A stretch of 38,695 bases of DNA from Bacteroidaceae bacterium (lineage in GTDB: Bacteria; Bacteroidota; Bacteroidia; Bacteroidales; Bacteroidaceae), in contig JAILEU010000163.1 of assembly GCA_024697785.1 (NCBI GenBank), positions 1 to 38,695 on the forward strand, read 5' to 3'. Below the pieces are notes generated by a model that was not told the DNA's origin, did not search any database, and saw only the letters and a list, made by a program, of their open reading frames with translations. Below, one piece after another: positions 25,001 through 32,115 of the stretch (within the stretch, counting starts at the first letter, position 1; each line of letters begins with the position of its first letter). A program made the position numbers and the translations under genes.

Positions 25001-27428
25001 GCGGGCAGAAGTCGTCGTTGCTGGCGCCGCAGTGGATGCAGATGCCGTTCTCAAACTCGTGGTTGTCGCGCTTCAGCTCACCCTCGGTGTTGCTGTAGGT
25101 GGTGCCGTCCTTCGGGGTGCCGTTGCAGGAGAGGGTGCCGATGGCATAGACCTTGCTGTGCGAGGGATCGAAGGTGGGATAGTCGTCGGTGCCGAGGTTC
25201 TGATACCAGGCGTCGGTGCCGAGGTCGCGGTTGAGGGCGTAGGTGAGGGCGCCGCTCTTGAACCAGTCGTTGGTGAAGCCGGCCAGTGTGTAAGCCTCCT
25301 TCTTCATGTTCTCCTCGTTGAGGTCGAAGGTGTTGGTGTAGTCACCGTCGCCGATGCCGCGGCCGAGGCTGTTGCTGCCGTCGCCGTTGTCGAGCTTACC
25401 GATGTTCCAGCTGCTGATGACCTTGCCGTTGCTGGCGAACCAGCCGGAGAAGATACCGTTCTCGTTACCACCGCTGATGTTACCGGTGTTGTAGCAGTTC
25501 TTGATGATGACCTGCAGGGCGCCGCTTGAGTAGTTGCAGCCGATGAAGGCAGCGTTGTTGCCGTTGCTGGCTGCGATACCCTCGACGTTAGCCTCGTTAC
25601 CGCAGTTCTCGATGAGGAGGGTACCCTCGCCGTTGCAGTAGCCTGCGAAGGCGGCCGTCTTGGTGTTGCTCTTGAACGAGCACGAGCTGTCGATGATGAG
25701 GTTGCGGACCACGGCGGGGCCGAGGACCTTGAAGAGACCCATCTCGTTGGCATCAGCGTCGTTGATGACGAGGTTCTTGATGCGGTGGAGCTGGCCGTCG
25801 AAGGTGCCCTGATAGAAGTACTTCGATGTGCCGATGGGCGTCCAGGCCACACCCTGCATGTCGATGTCGTTGACGAGCTTCACGTTGACATCGTTACGTC
25901 CGCCGTTCACCAGGGCAGCAATCCACTGCAGCTGGTTGGCGTTGCCCACCTCGTAGTAGCCATCGACGAGGTCGCAGTAGGTCTCGTCGGCAGCGCCGCA
26001 CTTCGAGCAAATGCCGTTGACAAAGTCGTGGGGATCGACCTTCTTGCCGTCGGTGTTGCTGTAGCTGATGTCGCCCTTGGCGGTGACACCGTCGCACTCA
26101 AATTCACCGACTACATAGACCACGGCGTGGGTGGAGTCGAGGGTAGGCTCGGCGTCATCGCCCAGCGTCTGGTACCAGTTGAGCTCCTTCTGGTCGCCGT
26201 TGAGGGCGTAGGTCAGAGCACCCGTGGCAAACCACTCGTTGGTGAAGCCTTCGAGGGTGTTGACGGCCTTGCGGAGGTTCTCTTCATTGAGGTCGAAGCT
26301 GGCGGTGTAGTCGCCGTCGCCGATGCCGCGGCCGAGGCTGTTGTTGCCGTCGCCGTTGGTCAGCTTACCGGTGTTGTAGCTGCTGATGACCTTACCAGCG
26401 TTGGCAAACCAGCCGGAGAAGATACCGTTCTCCCAACCACCACTGACGTTACCGGTGTTGACGCAGTTCTTAATGATGACCTTGAGGTTGCCGCTGGAGT
26501 AGTTGCAGCCGACGAAGGCGCTGTTGTTGGCAGCACCGCCCTCGACATCAGCCTCGTTGCGGCAGCCCGTGATGGTGAGGGTGCCCGAGCCGTTGACACA
26601 GCCGATGAGGGCAGCAGAGCACGACTGGGTGGTCTTCAGCACGCACGACTTGTCGATGATGACATTCTCGATGTTGGCAGCAGCAGCCACGCCGAACAGA
26701 CCCTGCTCCTTCACGTCGCGGGTGGTCATGTTCTTGATGCGGTGGAACTGACCGTTGAAGTGGCCGGCATACTTATGGTCGCCGTTGCCCACGGGAATCC
26801 ATTCCACGCCGGCGAGGTCGATGTCGGCCGTCAGCAGACCGCCGAGGATGTCATCGCCTTCGTTCACCTTCTGGGCAAAAGCCTGAAGGTCGTCGGCATT
26901 GTTGATGGTGTAGTAGGGCTTGCCCCAGAGGTGCAGTTCGCTGTACTGCATGTAAGCACCCTCTGCCTGCGTGGCCTGCACGGTGAAGCGGAAGTACTTG
27001 TACGTCTTCGTGGCAGCCTCCAGCTGGAAGTCGAACGGAGTGAAGTTGACGTCCTGCAGCACCTTGTCGCCCGTGACGACCTGGATGGTGTCCCAGTTTT
27101 CCTTGTTGTTGGAAGCCTCAAGCGTCCAGTCCATGGGGTTACGGCCGGTATACGACGCGTTGTCGTTGGCCGTGATGATGGTGTAACCGGTCAGGAACAC
27201 CGGGTCTGACGCCTCGATGGTCACGAAGTTTGGCATGTCTCGCGTGCCATACTTAGTGTCCGTCTTACCGTCGCTGGCATCGGCGAAGCCTTCGCCGCCG
27301 GCCTTTGTGCCGTCGATGGCGGTGTACGTGACGCCTGTTTCAGGATCGACGTACTGAGCACTCGCATTTAAACAAGGAACGAGCAGCGCTGCTCCAAGCA
27401 AAAATGCACTTAACCTTGATTTTCTCAT
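22092..27428 (-). CDS. Giant secreted repeat protein: discoidin-like domain, five beta-helix-like modules, T9SS-like tail
   Basis: 1778 residues, probably surface-exposed or released. A signal peptide ends near ASA (residue 24). Residues about 30-170 resemble an F5/8 type C (discoidin) carbohydrate-binding domain. Five modules of about 320 residues follow, each with a DIDLxGVEWxPIG...FxGQxHRIxN block, GLUG-like turns (GNISG, NCYNTG) and a LNG...WYQTLGxDxYPxxD block; the family pattern suggests right-handed beta-helices. Modules 1 to 4 end in HxxxxNGxCxxCG linkers near residues 472, 794, 1113 and 1433 that could bind metal. The end, GINIVRMSDGSVRKVLVK, looks like a type IX sorting tail. No enzyme motif was recognised. 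Adhesion or glycan binding is plausible given the GH31 gene downstream. Confidence 0.85.
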   Translation of the reverse strand: MRKSRLSAFLLGAALLVPCLNASAQYVDPETGVTYTAIDGTKAGGEGFADASDGKTDTKYGTRDMPNFVTIEASDPVFLTGYTIITANDNASYTGRNPMDWTLEASNNKENWDTIQVVTGDKVLQDVNFTPFDFQLEAATKTYKYFRFTVQATQAEGAYMQYSELHLWGKPYYTINNADDLQAFAQKVNEGDDILGGLLTADIDLAGVEWIPVGNGDHKYAGHFNGQFHRIKNMTTRDVKEQGLFGVAAAANIENVIIDKSCVLKTTQSCSAALIGCVNGSGTLTITGCRNEADVEGGAANNSAFVGCNYSSGNLKVIIKNCVNTGNVSGGWENGIFSGWFANAGKVISSYNTGKLTNGDGNNSLGRGIGDGDYTASFDLNEENLRKAVNTLEGFTNEWFATGALTYALNGDQKELNWYQTLGDDAEPTLDSTHAVVYVVGEFECDGVTAKGDISYSNTDGKKVDPHDFVNGICSKCGAADETYCDLVDGYYEVGNANQLQWIAALVNGGRNDVNVKLVNDIDMQGVAWTPIGTSKYFYQGTFDGQLHRIKNLVINDADANEMGLFKVLGPAVVRNLIIDSSCSFKSNTKTAAFAGYCNGEGTLLIENCGNEANVEGIAASNGNNAAFIGCNYSSGALQVIIKNCYNTGNISGGNENGIFSGWFASNGKVISSWNIGKLDNGDGSNSLGRGIGDGDYTNTFDLNEENMKKEAYTLAGFTNDWFKSGALTYALNRDLGTDAWYQNLGTDDYPTFDPSHSKVYAIGTLSCNGTPKDGTTYSNTEGELKRDNHEFENGICIHCGASNDDFCPLVDDYYVISTAEQLVWFAGKVNNGSGTVNAKLTADIDLAGVEWTPIGNATTKFQGKFDGQEHRILNLVCGQPEENWNYIGFFGIIGDGCDIRNLVIDSSCSFSGWDYVAGVAGGSNGSGNAYFTNVGNEATVFGAHRNVAGIIGVSMSSACHFFIDNCYNMGAITGESESAAISGWIGDGSTVSNSYNGTYEIVGVDGTKSLARFGSSQTFTNDYDILSQQDGIGKFDEEDLASGALCYYLNGQSTENPHWFQTLGVDEYPVPFASHAIVYPAGSLTCDGKPKDDFHFTNTEGQLERDDHEYQNGVCIHCGIAQEGYLEKGEDGLYHIEDGDQLVTFAGLVQLDGTISAVLENDIDLSGIEWRPIGTTASPFKGKFDGQQHYIENMYAEGDEYVGFFGVIGDGADIRNFIITGSCEVNGTRFVGGVVGGSNGGGKIYLTNVGNEANVTAAAQNAAGLIGVSMGSSCAFIIENCYNTGDVIGAKESAAFTGWFGSNSEMRNCYNTGYISGADNDNLKNLWRNDGAKVENVYTTIESIQGTMVSEDALTSGELAFLLNATVSGGTNFYQTLDEDEYPIPFSEGHEKIYATGTLKCDGTPSGDIAFSNEEDGEVIQDPHHFDDETGVCSVCGLYGIRTAQQLMSLSFAVYSGEDQAPRAILLEDIDLDGVDFEPIGYYGGQDDGSANLDTSLPFCGQFDGQGHRILNMVLNDPSRANLGLFGAIGGGAVIKNVTIDKSCSVYGTRYSAGLVAGVTKSGTILIENCGNEADVTVENQNGAGVLGVNFGNRGTVTINNCYNTGNITGKNESAGLSGWLGENAVVRNSYNSGVIIGTDGDKSLARYSSASFTNCYDFGDNAQSLAGISSFTQKQLESGELCFLLNGSENTFEPAFRQTLGEDAHPVLDPSHKAVFYVGGQFTNDDSGIQRPAIEEPAVVVPEGIFTLRGERVTELQQGINIVRMSDGSVRKVLVK

Positions 27429-27517
27429 GATGTAAGTTTTTGAAGTTAAACAATTAGCAATAAGGTATTTTTCTCTCTAAGTTTTTTTCCGGCATTGTTT
27501 TGCGTGGTATTACGGGA

Positions 27518-27546
27518 CAAAGATACTGAAAAAAAACATAACGCAA
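27518..27546 (-). promoter_or_regulatory. Promoter of the giant repeat protein gene
   Basis: On the minus strand TTG (27544-27546), 18 bases, then TATCTTTG (27518-27525). The leader to the ATG at 27428 is about 85 bases, longer than elsewhere in the window. Confidence 0.65.
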
Positions 27547-27811
27547 AAGTTTTTTTCCTTTTTTTTGATGGTTGGTAAAGAAATCGGCTGTGTGGCCGGT
27601 GACAACACAACCCGAGAACAGCGGATATCAGGACGTTTTTTCGATTGTTATATCGGTTCTCAGAGTCAAAGAATGGGCGACAAGAGGGCATGCGACGGAC
27701 TGGGCGACAGATGACACTTACCGCTACGTTTTTGCAAATAAAAGGGGCGACGTACGTGTAGGAAGGGGGCTTCTCTGTCTGGGAAGGCCTTTTCTGCACG
27801 ACGGAAAGAGC

Positions 27812-27841
27812 GTCGCATTGTCGCATTGTCGCATTGTCGCA
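27812..27841. repeat. 8-base repeats, left inverted copy
   Basis: Three full units of GTCGCATT plus a partial fourth. They are the reverse complement of the units at 28075-28104. Confidence 0.9.
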
Positions 27842-27960
27842 CATCCTCTCCGGCGTGCGCGCGATTTATAATATATATGGAAATATAAAATAGAAATATA
27901 ATATATAACAAATATAAAACTATTCTACCTATCCATATATAGTTCGCGCATGTGCAGAAT

Positions 27961-28060
27961 CATTCAACTTCTGCCAGGGATAAGGATTAAGGTACGCAAC
28001 AAGCATTCAACCTATGGCAGGGTTAAGGTAAAAAACATTCAACTTTTTTTCAGGGTAGTA
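27961..28060. repeat. Three degenerate direct repeats
   Basis: Copies begin CATTCAAC at 27961, 28004 and 28036, each followed 5-8 bases later by CAGGG and then TAAGG or similar. Copy length shrinks from 43 to 32 to about 25 bases. Confidence 0.7.
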
Positions 28061-28074
28061 CACAGGAGGAAAAT

Positions 28075-28104
28075 GCGACAATGCGACAATGCGACAATGC
28101 GACA
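28075..28104. repeat. 8-base repeats, right inverted copy
   Basis: Four units of GCGACAAT (the last ending in TT), inverse to 27812-27841, with 233 bases between the two arrays. Confidence 0.9.
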
Positions 28105-28213
28105 TTTTTTTTGCGATTTTTCGGTTTGCCCAACAATGCCCGGGAACAACGGCTCTTTTTGGAGATGAGCAGACTTCCATTATTTGAATCATGAAATAAA
28201 AGGGTCTGTTTTT

Positions 28214-28244
28214 TTGGCGGTTTGAACTTTTATGTGTAACTTTG
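28214..28244 (+). promoter_or_regulatory. Promoter of the GH43 gene
   Basis: TTG (28214-28216), 20 bases, TAACTTTG (28237-28244). The start codon at 28271 follows after about 20 bases of leader. Confidence 0.7.
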
Positions 28245-28270
28245 TATCGAAAATAACAAATCATTCGGTC

Positions 28271-29980
28271 ATGAAACATAATGGTAAAAAAATGAGCCTT
28301 TTCCATTTTCTCCCGCTCTGCCTCGTCCTGCTGCTCACAGCCTGCCAGAGCACCCCTGCCACGCAGGAAGTCGTCAATCCGCTCACCTACACCGACATCC
28401 CTGACAACGACGTCATTCGCGTGGGCAAGGACTACTACATGGTGAGCACCACCATGTATTTCTGCCCGGGCGCTCCCATCATGCACTCGCGCGACCTCGT
28501 CCACTGGCGCATCGTCAACTATATCTATGACACGCTGGCCGACGACGACACCTACAACCTGCGGAACGGGCGCAACGCCTATGGCCGCGGACAGTGGGCC
28601 ACCACGCTGCGCGAGAACAACGGCACCTTCTACGCCCTCTTCATCGCCAACGACCAGCACAAGACGTTCGTCTATACGACGCAGGACATCAAGCGCGGTC
28701 CGTGGAAACGCCACGCCGTCTATGACCGCCCGTTCCACGACGCCGGACTGCTCTTCGACGACGGCAAGGCCTACGTCGTCTGGGGCAACGGTGACCTGCG
28801 CATCACCGAGCTTGAACCCGACCTCAGCGCCATCAAGCAGGGCGGCATCGACCAGCTGCTCTTCAGCGCACCCCAGGGCATGGGCCTGCGCGCCGAGGGG
28901 GCACACTTCTACCACATCGGCGACTATTACTACGTGCTTGAAATCGACTGGCCGCGCGGCAAACCCCGCACCGAGACCTGCTGGCGCAGCAAGGACCTGC
29001 TGGGACCGTACGAGAGCAAGGTCGTCCTTCAGGGCACCATCGGCGGACGCGGCGACGGCGTGGCCCAGGGAGCCATCGTCGATACGCCCAAGGGCGACTG
29101 GTGGGCCATCATGTTCCAGGACCACGGCGCCGTAGGCCGCATACCCACCCTTCAGCCTGTGAAATGGGTGGACGGATGGCCGTTCATGGGCGAGGTATCC
29201 CTCTCTGCTTCAACGGCTTTCGGCAAGCCTCTGGAGACCTTCACCGCCGAGCTGCGTGAAGACAAGGACGGCAGCTACGTCTGGGCATCCGACGACTTCG
29301 ACGCTACGCCTGCCAACAAGCAGGCTCTGCCCCAGCCGCTGCTCACCGACGGCAAGGCTTTCCTCGCCCCCGTCTGGCAGTGGAACCACCTGCCTGTCGA
29401 AGGCATGTGGTCGCTCACCGATCGCGAGGGCTGGCTGCGCCTGCGCTCCACCACCGTCACCGGCAACCTCATGGAGGCTCAGGGCACGCTCACACAGCGT
29501 ACCGTCGGGCCACGCTGCATCTCCGAGGTGCACCTCGATGCCACCGGCATGCAGCCTGGCGACCGCGCCGGACTCTGCGCCTTCCAGAGCAACTACGGCA
29601 CCGTCGGCGTCGAGGTTGACAACAGCGGCAAACGCTTCCTCACCGCCATCCTGCGCCGCCCGGGCTTCCGCGGAATGGGCGAGCAGATCGACACCCTCAC
29701 CCGTGTGCCCATGCCGGGCAACGAGGCTTGGCTGCGCATCCGCTACGTCTTCACGCCACAGGTGAGCGACGCTCCCGGCAGCGACAGCCCGCAGGATGCC
29801 GACCATGCCTGGCTGGCTTACTCGTTCGACGGAACAAACTGGACGATGCCCACCCGCAGCCTGACCATGCGCTATACGCTCGACCTCTTCACAGGCTATC
29901 GCTCGGCGCTCTACTGCTATTCAACGGCGGCGCTCGGAGGCTATGCTGACTTCGACTATTTCCACCAGTGGACGTATTAG
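28271..29980 (+). CDS. GH43 lipoprotein, beta-xylosidase or alpha-L-arabinofuranosidase
   Basis: An inverting glycosidase of 569 residues for arabinoxylan side chains or xylo-oligosaccharides. The signal peptide ends in a lipobox (LLTAC, lipid Cys25), so it is anchored in a membrane. The five-bladed propeller shows the catalytic base D45 (DIPDND, at the place of PDPS in relatives), the helper Asp D157 (FHDAGLL) and the acid E209 (LRAEGAHF). From about residue 330 a second beta-sandwich domain follows, as in many GH43 xylosidases. The TTMYFCPGAPIMHSRDLVHW block resembles GH43 subfamily 12 members, but the subfamily is a guess. The longer frame from 28232 starts inside the promoter, so ATG 28271 is chosen. 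Its stop overlaps the dnaG stop by 4 bases. Confidence 0.92.
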   Translation: MKHNGKKMSLFHFLPLCLVLLLTACQSTPATQEVVNPLTYTDIPDNDVIRVGKDYYMVSTTMYFCPGAPIMHSRDLVHWRIVNYIYDTLADDDTYNLRNGRNAYGRGQWATTLRENNGTFYALFIANDQHKTFVYTTQDIKRGPWKRHAVYDRPFHDAGLLFDDGKAYVVWGNGDLRITELEPDLSAIKQGGIDQLLFSAPQGMGLRAEGAHFYHIGDYYYVLEIDWPRGKPRTETCWRSKDLLGPYESKVVLQGTIGGRGDGVAQGAIVDTPKGDWWAIMFQDHGAVGRIPTLQPVKWVDGWPFMGEVSLSASTAFGKPLETFTAELREDKDGSYVWASDDFDATPANKQALPQPLLTDGKAFLAPVWQWNHLPVEGMWSLTDREGWLRLRSTTVTGNLMEAQGTLTQRTVGPRCISEVHLDATGMQPGDRAGLCAFQSNYGTVGVEVDNSGKRFLTAILRRPGFRGMGEQIDTLTRVPMPGNEAWLRIRYVFTPQVSDAPGSDSPQDADHAWLAYSFDGTNWTMPTRSLTMRYTLDLFTGYRSALYCYSTAALGGYADFDYFHQWTY

Positions 29981-32001
29981 ACGCCCGTGACCCTCTGGCC
30001 CAGATAGAAGGCCAGCTCCTTGCGGGCCTCGAGGAGGGTTTGGTACTCTTCCATCACCTGCCGGCATAGCTGCGGGTCGCCCGTTACGGCAGGGTCTTTC
30101 ATGCGCGAGAGCGCCTCCTTCAGCTCGCGATCGACGATGGCCATCTTGTAATCGTTGATCAAGTGAGGCACCACATCCTGCAGCGTGGCGTCGCTCTTGA
30201 AAAGACGGCTCAGCTCGTAGCGCTCGCCGATGAGGTCGGTGGCCAGCGCGCTGATGCGGCTGTCGTTGTGGCGGAGGAAGTAGCGTGAGGCTTTGAAATC
30301 GGGCTCATGAAGATGCTGCAGCAGCTCTGCGGCCATCTGACGCAGCAGCGGGTCGGAAAACTCCAGCTGGTCGCTCTGCAGGTCGCCAAGGATGAACTCA
30401 GCCACACTGACCGGAACCGCGTTGCCGCTTTCGTCCGTATCATAGACGATAACCTCTTCACCGTGACGCACCATCTGCTGCATCAGCAACAGCTCCTTCT
30501 GACGGAACGGATTGACCTCGGGCACAATGGGCGACGCAGCAGGCGGAGTACTCTCTGCCTTCTGGACGTCGGCAGCTGGCGGCTGGGGCTCGGGACTGGC
30601 CATTGCAGGGGTAGTGGACTGAGGCTCGGAGGAAGAGGCGGGAGTGGTGACCGTCCGCGTTTCGGCATTGTCGGCCTGCTTGCGCTTTTCTTCTCGGGCT
30701 TGCTTGCGAAGCTTGTCCACCTCGGCAATGATGACGCGCTCGTCAGTCCGCAGCATTTGGCTGCATGCCGTGATGTAGGTCGAACGGACAATCTGCTCGG
30801 GAATAACGGAGATGCTCTTGACGATGTCCTTGATGAGTTCGGCCCGCTTGAAGGGGTCATCACCCACGTCACTCAGCAGCAGATTGGTTTTGAAGCGGAT
30901 GAAATCCACCTCCTGCGCATTGATATACTGGCGGAACTCGTCCGCCGAGTGGGCACGGGCGAAGCTGTCTGGGTCCTCGCCGTTGGGCAGCAGCACCACC
31001 TTCACGTTCATCCCCTCCTCGAGCAGCATGTCGATGCCGCGCAGCGAGGCGTGGATGCCGGCGCTGTCGCCGTCGTAAAGCACGGTGATGTTCGACGTAA
31101 AGCGGTGTATCTTCCTGATCTGTCCGGTGGTGAGCGACGTGCCGCACGAAGCGACGACATTCTCAATACCAGCCTGGTGCATCGACACCACGTCTGTGTT
31201 TCCCTCGACGAGGAAGCACTTGTCCTGCTTGACAATGGCGTTCTTGGCCAGGAAGATGCCGTAGAGCTCGTTGCTCTTCGTATAGACGGACGACTCGGGC
31301 GAGTTGACGTACTTGGCCACCTTGGCGTCCGACTTCATCACGCGCCCGCTGAAAGCGATGACCTTGCCCGACAGGCTGTGGATGGGAAACGTCACGCGGC
31401 CGTGGAAGCGGTCGCGCAGCCGTCCGTTGTCCAACGCATAGGCCACGCCAGCCTGGACAAGCAACTCTTCCTTGTAGCCCTTCGTGACAGCATCGTGCAC
31501 CATGATGTCCTGGCCTTCGGGGCAATAGCCGAGCTGGAACTTATGGATGATGTCGTCGCGGAAGCCACGACTGCGGAAGTAGGCAAGGCCGATGGCCTGA
31601 CCGTTGCCGGTCTCCCAAAGCTGGCGCTCGAACCACTTGCAGGCCTGTTCGTTGACGATGCTGATGCTCTCGCGGAGGCTCTGCGCCTGCCGTTCCTCGT
31701 TGCTCAGCTCGCGCTCCTCGATGGTGATGCCGTACTTGTTTGCCAGCCAGCGCAGCGCCTCGGGAAAGGTCATCTGCTCGTGCTCCATCAAGAAACGGGC
31801 GGCATCGCCGCTCTTGCCGCAGCCGAAACATTTGAAGATGCCCCGCGCAGGGTTCACGTTGAACGAGGGTGTGCGCTCGTTGTGAAACGGGCACAAGCCA
31901 ATATAGTTCACCCCCCTGCGGCGCAGCGTGACGAACTCCGAGACGACATCCAGTATCTGGGCCGTGTCGAGTATGCGGTTTTTGGTGGCATCATCAATCA
32001 T
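29977..32001 (-). CDS. dnaG: DNA primase DnaG
   Basis: Makes RNA primers at the replication fork. 674 residues. The CHC2 zinc-binding domain has C37, H40 (CPFH), C58 and C61 (CFGC). The TOPRIM core has VEGNTDVVS near 265 and YDGDSAG near 310. An unusually long Pro/Ser/Ala/Thr-rich linker at about 445-505 joins the core to the helical C-terminal domain that should bind DnaB. ATG 32001 is chosen over 32049 because the start MIDDATKNRI matches the family N-terminus and a -7 element lies just upstream (32009-32016). It converges on the GH43 gene and is divergent from the GH2 gene; no rpoD or rpsU neighbour is present. Confidence 0.97.
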   Translation of the reverse strand: MIDDATKNRILDTAQILDVVSEFVTLRRRGVNYIGLCPFHNERTPSFNVNPARGIFKCFGCGKSGDAARFLMEHEQMTFPEALRWLANKYGITIEERELSNEERQAQSLRESISIVNEQACKWFERQLWETGNGQAIGLAYFRSRGFRDDIIHKFQLGYCPEGQDIMVHDAVTKGYKEELLVQAGVAYALDNGRLRDRFHGRVTFPIHSLSGKVIAFSGRVMKSDAKVAKYVNSPESSVYTKSNELYGIFLAKNAIVKQDKCFLVEGNTDVVSMHQAGIENVVASCGTSLTTGQIRKIHRFTSNITVLYDGDSAGIHASLRGIDMLLEEGMNVKVVLLPNGEDPDSFARAHSADEFRQYINAQEVDFIRFKTNLLLSDVGDDPFKRAELIKDIVKSISVIPEQIVRSTYITACSQMLRTDERVIIAEVDKLRKQAREEKRKQADNAETRTVTTPASSSEPQSTTPAMASPEPQPPAADVQKAESTPPAASPIVPEVNPFRQKELLLMQQMVRHGEEVIVYDTDESGNAVPVSVAEFILGDLQSDQLEFSDPLLRQMAAELLQHLHEPDFKASRYFLRHNDSRISALATDLIGERYELSRLFKSDATLQDVVPHLINDYKMAIVDRELKEALSRMKDPAVTGDPQLCRQVMEEYQTLLEARKELAFYLGQRVTGV

Positions 32002-32008
32002 GCGACTG

Positions 32009-32016
32009 CAAAAGTA
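32009..32016 (-). promoter_or_regulatory. -7 element of dnaG
   Basis: Minus-strand TACTTTTG matches TAnnTTTG and lies only 7 bases before the dnaG ATG at 32001, implying a very short or absent leader. No TTG is seen at -33. Confidence 0.5.
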
Positions 32017-32059
32017 CACTTTTTTTCTGAAAACAGAGAATGAAAACAAAAACTTTTAC

Positions 32060-32067
32060 TATCTTTG
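32060..32067 (+). promoter_or_regulatory. -7 element of the GH2 gene
   Basis: TATCTTTG, an exact match, 48 bases before the ATG at 32116. It is divergent from the dnaG promoter; the two -7 elements are 43 bases apart. Confidence 0.6.
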
Positions 32068-32115
32068 CTGCGAGAAAAATTATCGGACATTTTCACCCTA
32101 TTAAATAATACCATC

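Larger units (their letters stand above)
27429..28270. other. Long non-coding region between divergent genes
   Basis: 842 bases without a supported gene. It holds the minus-strand promoter at 27518-27546, a run of 8-base repeats (27812-27841), a nearly pure A+T stretch (about 27864-27945), three degenerate CATTCAAC repeats (27961-28060), the inverse 8-base repeats (28075-28104) and the plus-strand promoter at 28214-28244. Small open frames on both strands here cross the repeats and match nothing I recognise. Confidence 0.65.

Noticed and set aside
27446-27911. Two small minus-strand frames in the long spacer
   Set aside because: They cross the promoter and the 8-base repeats and have no resemblance to known proteins.
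27812-28104. CRISPR array
   Set aside because: The repeats are 8 bases, contiguous and without spacers; no cas genes are present.
30307-32043. 578-codon plus-strand frame opposite dnaG
   Set aside because: Antisense to DNA primase with complete zinc and TOPRIM motifs; no promoter and no recognisable domain.
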